From NCBI RefSeq assembly GCF_019391655.1, contig NZ_JAHXPQ010000003.1, positions 434,001-498,000 on the forward strand: a stretch of 64,000 nt of DNA, given 5' to 3'. The translations under genes and the position numbers were made by a program. The stretch comes from Mucilaginibacter rivuli (lineage in GTDB: Bacteria > Bacteroidota > Bacteroidia > Sphingobacteriales > Sphingobacteriaceae). Below the pieces are notes generated by a model, which had not been told where the DNA came from, did not search any database, and was given only the letters and a program-made list of their open reading frames with translations. This document shows, in pieces, positions 62,459-64,000 of this stretch. Numbering within the stretch: position 1 is the stretch's first letter; each line of letters starts with the position of its first letter.

Positions 62459-63784
62459 ATGGTTATAGTTATAAAGATAGCCCAGTTACTAATGGGCCTT
62501 TCAATTTTAGTTATTTTACACGAGTTGGGGCACTTTTTAGCAGCCCGGGCGTTTGGCATTAAGGTAGAAAAATTTTACTTATTTTTTGATGCCTGGGGTG
62601 TAAGCATATTTAAATTTCATTACAAAGGTGTTGAGTACGGTATGGGCTGGCTGCCCTTAGGCGGCTACGTAAAAATTGCCGGTATGATCGATGAATCGAT
62701 GGATACCGAACAAATGGCAGGTCCGCCGCAGCCCTGGGAGTTCCGCTCAAAACCGGCATGGCAGCGTTTAATTGTGATGCTGGCAGGTATATTTGTTAAC
62801 ATTGTTTTGGGTATTTTCATTTTCTGGATGCTAACGCTAAAAAACGGCGATACCTTTACCCCTAACGATGCCTTAAAATATGGCATAGCGCCAGGTAAAA
62901 CAGGTGTACGGATAGGTTTAAAAGCCGGCGATAAGATCACCGAAATTAATGGCAAACCAATAGTACATTTTGATGACTTGCTCACATCGAAAGTTTTGAT
63001 GGGTAACTCTTCGCTCACTGTTGTACGTAATGGCGTCACAAAACAAATATTAGTACCTGCCGATATTTTAAACTATGTTTCGGATGACGGTCCGGGGCAA
63101 TTTATTGAGCCGCGTACTAAGTTTTCTATCAAACAGGTTACCCCAAAAAGCAATGCCGAAAAAGCACATTTAATGGCGGGCGACAGCATTGTTGCCATAA
63201 ACAACCAGGCGGTAGCTTTCTTCGATGAATTTAAATCGAAGCTTGATTCTAACAAAAATAAAATGGTTGCACTTGGCGTAAAGCGAGGCACACAAACATT
63301 ATCGGTAAATGCACAGGTTACACCTGAAGGTACTTTGGGCTTTTTAGCGAACAATGACCTGCCTAAAGAAGAAATTAAAACCTATGGCTTTGTAGAGGCT
63401 TTACCCATCGGCGCTTCGCACGCGTGGAGCACTTTTGCAGATAATGCTAAGGGGCTTAAAAAAGTTGCACAGGGCGAAGTAAAGGCTACCAAAGCATTTG
63501 CAGGCCCTGTAGCCATAGCTAATATGTTTGGTGGCGTTATCAACTGGACTCGTTTTTGGACGCTTGTAGGCTTCCTGTCTATGGCCCTGGCACTAATGAA
63601 CCTGTTACCTATACCTGTGCTGGATGGCGGCCATGCCATGTTCCTGCTTATTGAGATGGTAAAGGGCAAACCATTAAGCGATAAATTTATGGAACGCGCC
63701 CAACTGGTAGGCTTTGTAATATTGATATGCCTGATGGTATTTGTTTACGGTAACGATATTTTGAAGCACGTAATAAAATATTGA
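62459..63784 (+). CDS. rseP: Site-2 zinc protease RseP
   Basis: The 441-residue intramembrane protease has the zinc motif HELGH (residues 21-25) in the first membrane helix, PDZ-like domains in the periplasm (about residues 140-215 and 220-300, for example GLKAGDKITEINGKPIVHFD) and the second active-site motif LLPIPVLDGGHAMF near residue 385 with the metal Asp. Four membrane helices are expected. It cuts anti-sigma factors or signal peptide remnants in the membrane. The dxr-rseP order is typical. A 13-base stem hairpin follows. Confidence 0.94.
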   Translation: MVIVIKIAQLLMGLSILVILHELGHFLAARAFGIKVEKFYLFFDAWGVSIFKFHYKGVEYGMGWLPLGGYVKIAGMIDESMDTEQMAGPPQPWEFRSKPAWQRLIVMLAGIFVNIVLGIFIFWMLTLKNGDTFTPNDALKYGIAPGKTGVRIGLKAGDKITEINGKPIVHFDDLLTSKVLMGNSSLTVVRNGVTKQILVPADILNYVSDDGPGQFIEPRTKFSIKQVTPKSNAEKAHLMAGDSIVAINNQAVAFFDEFKSKLDSNKNKMVALGVKRGTQTLSVNAQVTPEGTLGFLANNDLPKEEIKTYGFVEALPIGASHAWSTFADNAKGLKKVAQGEVKATKAFAGPVAIANMFGGVINWTRFWTLVGFLSMALALMNLLPIPVLDGGHAMFLLIEMVKGKPLSDKFMERAQLVGFVILICLMVFVYGNDILKHVIKY

Positions 63785-63791
63785 TTGCATG

Positions 63792-63827
63792 ACCGAATGA
63801 TTGAGTAAACGTATTCAATCATTCGGT
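63792..63827. terminator. Hairpin behind rseP
   Basis: ACCGAATGATTGA (63792-63804) and TCAATCATTCGGT (63815-63827) are a perfect 13-base inverted repeat with a 10-base loop. It lacks a T-run, so it may be a stabilising hairpin or a weak terminator before hscB. Confidence 0.5.
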
Positions 63828-63855
63828 TATTCAATAAATCAATTATTGATTCCCC

Positions 63856-64000
63856 ATGAATTATTTCGAATTTTACCAACTTCCTGAATCCTTCAGCATT
63901 GACGAAGCTGCGCTAAAAAAGAAATTTTACGCGATGAGTAAACAATACCATCCCGATTTTTACGCGAACGAAAGCGACGAAAAGCAACACGAAATACTGG
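63856..64000 (+). CDS. hscB: Fe-S assembly J-domain co-chaperone, start only
   Basis: The frame from 63856 runs off the right edge. Its first 48 codons encode MNYFEFYQLPESFSIDEAAL and KKKFYAMSKQYHPDFYANES, the HscB J-domain start with the HPD motif (HPDF). HscB passes scaffold protein IscU to the Hsp70 HscA in iron-sulfur cluster assembly. Only about a quarter of the usual 170 residues is visible. It lies 71 bases behind rseP with a hairpin between. Confidence 0.85.
   Translation, partial: MNYFEFYQLPESFSIDEAALKKKFYAMSKQYHPDFYANESDEKQHEIL

Overview
The window reads as chromosome of a Bacteroidota member of the Sphingobacteriaceae type (Mucilaginibacter/Pedobacter-like). The evidence is several promoters of the Bacteroidota form TAnnTTTG, a type IX secretion (Por-type) C-terminal domain, a YXWGXW-type surface lipoprotein, a GH3-family enzyme, a paired M16 protease, a large Cys-less SLBB export protein and the overall protein style. 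The assignment to genus is inference. No rRNA, tRNA, CRISPR array, insertion sequence or phage module was seen.

Bases 1-22.6 kb form a cell-surface polysaccharide locus, entirely on the minus strand. Reading in the direction of transcription it starts with kdsA and kdsD (Kdo precursor synthesis), a WavE-type glycosyltransferase, a GDPD-like protein, a HAD phosphatase, two paralogous sugar nucleotidyltransferases flanking a cupin, then a second unit with its own promoter: a UDP-HexNAc 6-dehydrogenase, an SLBB export protein and a Wzz-type chain-length protein. These are followed by a full CDP-3,6-dideoxyhexose pathway: E3-like reductase, DdhA, DdhB, DdhC with the exact iron-sulfur cysteine spacing of E1, an RfbS-like reductase and a tyvelose epimerase. 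A ThDP enzyme plus a reductase sit in the middle of that pathway and resemble YerE/YerF, which build the branched sugar yersiniose. Wzx and two glycosyltransferases close the locus in visibly more AT-rich DNA.

Bases 22.6-46.8 kb are mixed housekeeping and envelope genes: an sRNA candidate, an M16 protease pair, a USP protein, an OmpA-family protein, cystathionine beta-synthase, an Lrp regulator, a DtxR/MntR regulator with an Nramp transporter fused to a USP domain, smpB, pcm, an exported YhcH-like protein, a repeat-rich lipoprotein, priA, gmhB and an L,D-transpeptidase. A degraded copy of the priA 3' end lies beyond a lipoprotein gene, as if that gene had been inserted at the priA tail. Three copies of a palindromic dispersed repeat sit just behind plus-strand genes.

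Bases 46.9-64 kb carry comEC, an LtaS-like sulfatase-fold enzyme, and then the most unusual locus: four small exported-peptide genes in tandem (three nearly identical 52-residue lipopeptides and one diverged 58-residue member without the lipid-attachment Cys). They are driven by a textbook Bacteroidota promoter and divergent from a periplasmic TPR sensor whose histidine-kinase region stops after the H-box. A type IX-secreted SGNH hydrolase, an M20 dipeptidase, two GT2 glycosyltransferases, a membrane protein, a GH3 protein, dxr, rseP and the start of hscB complete the window.
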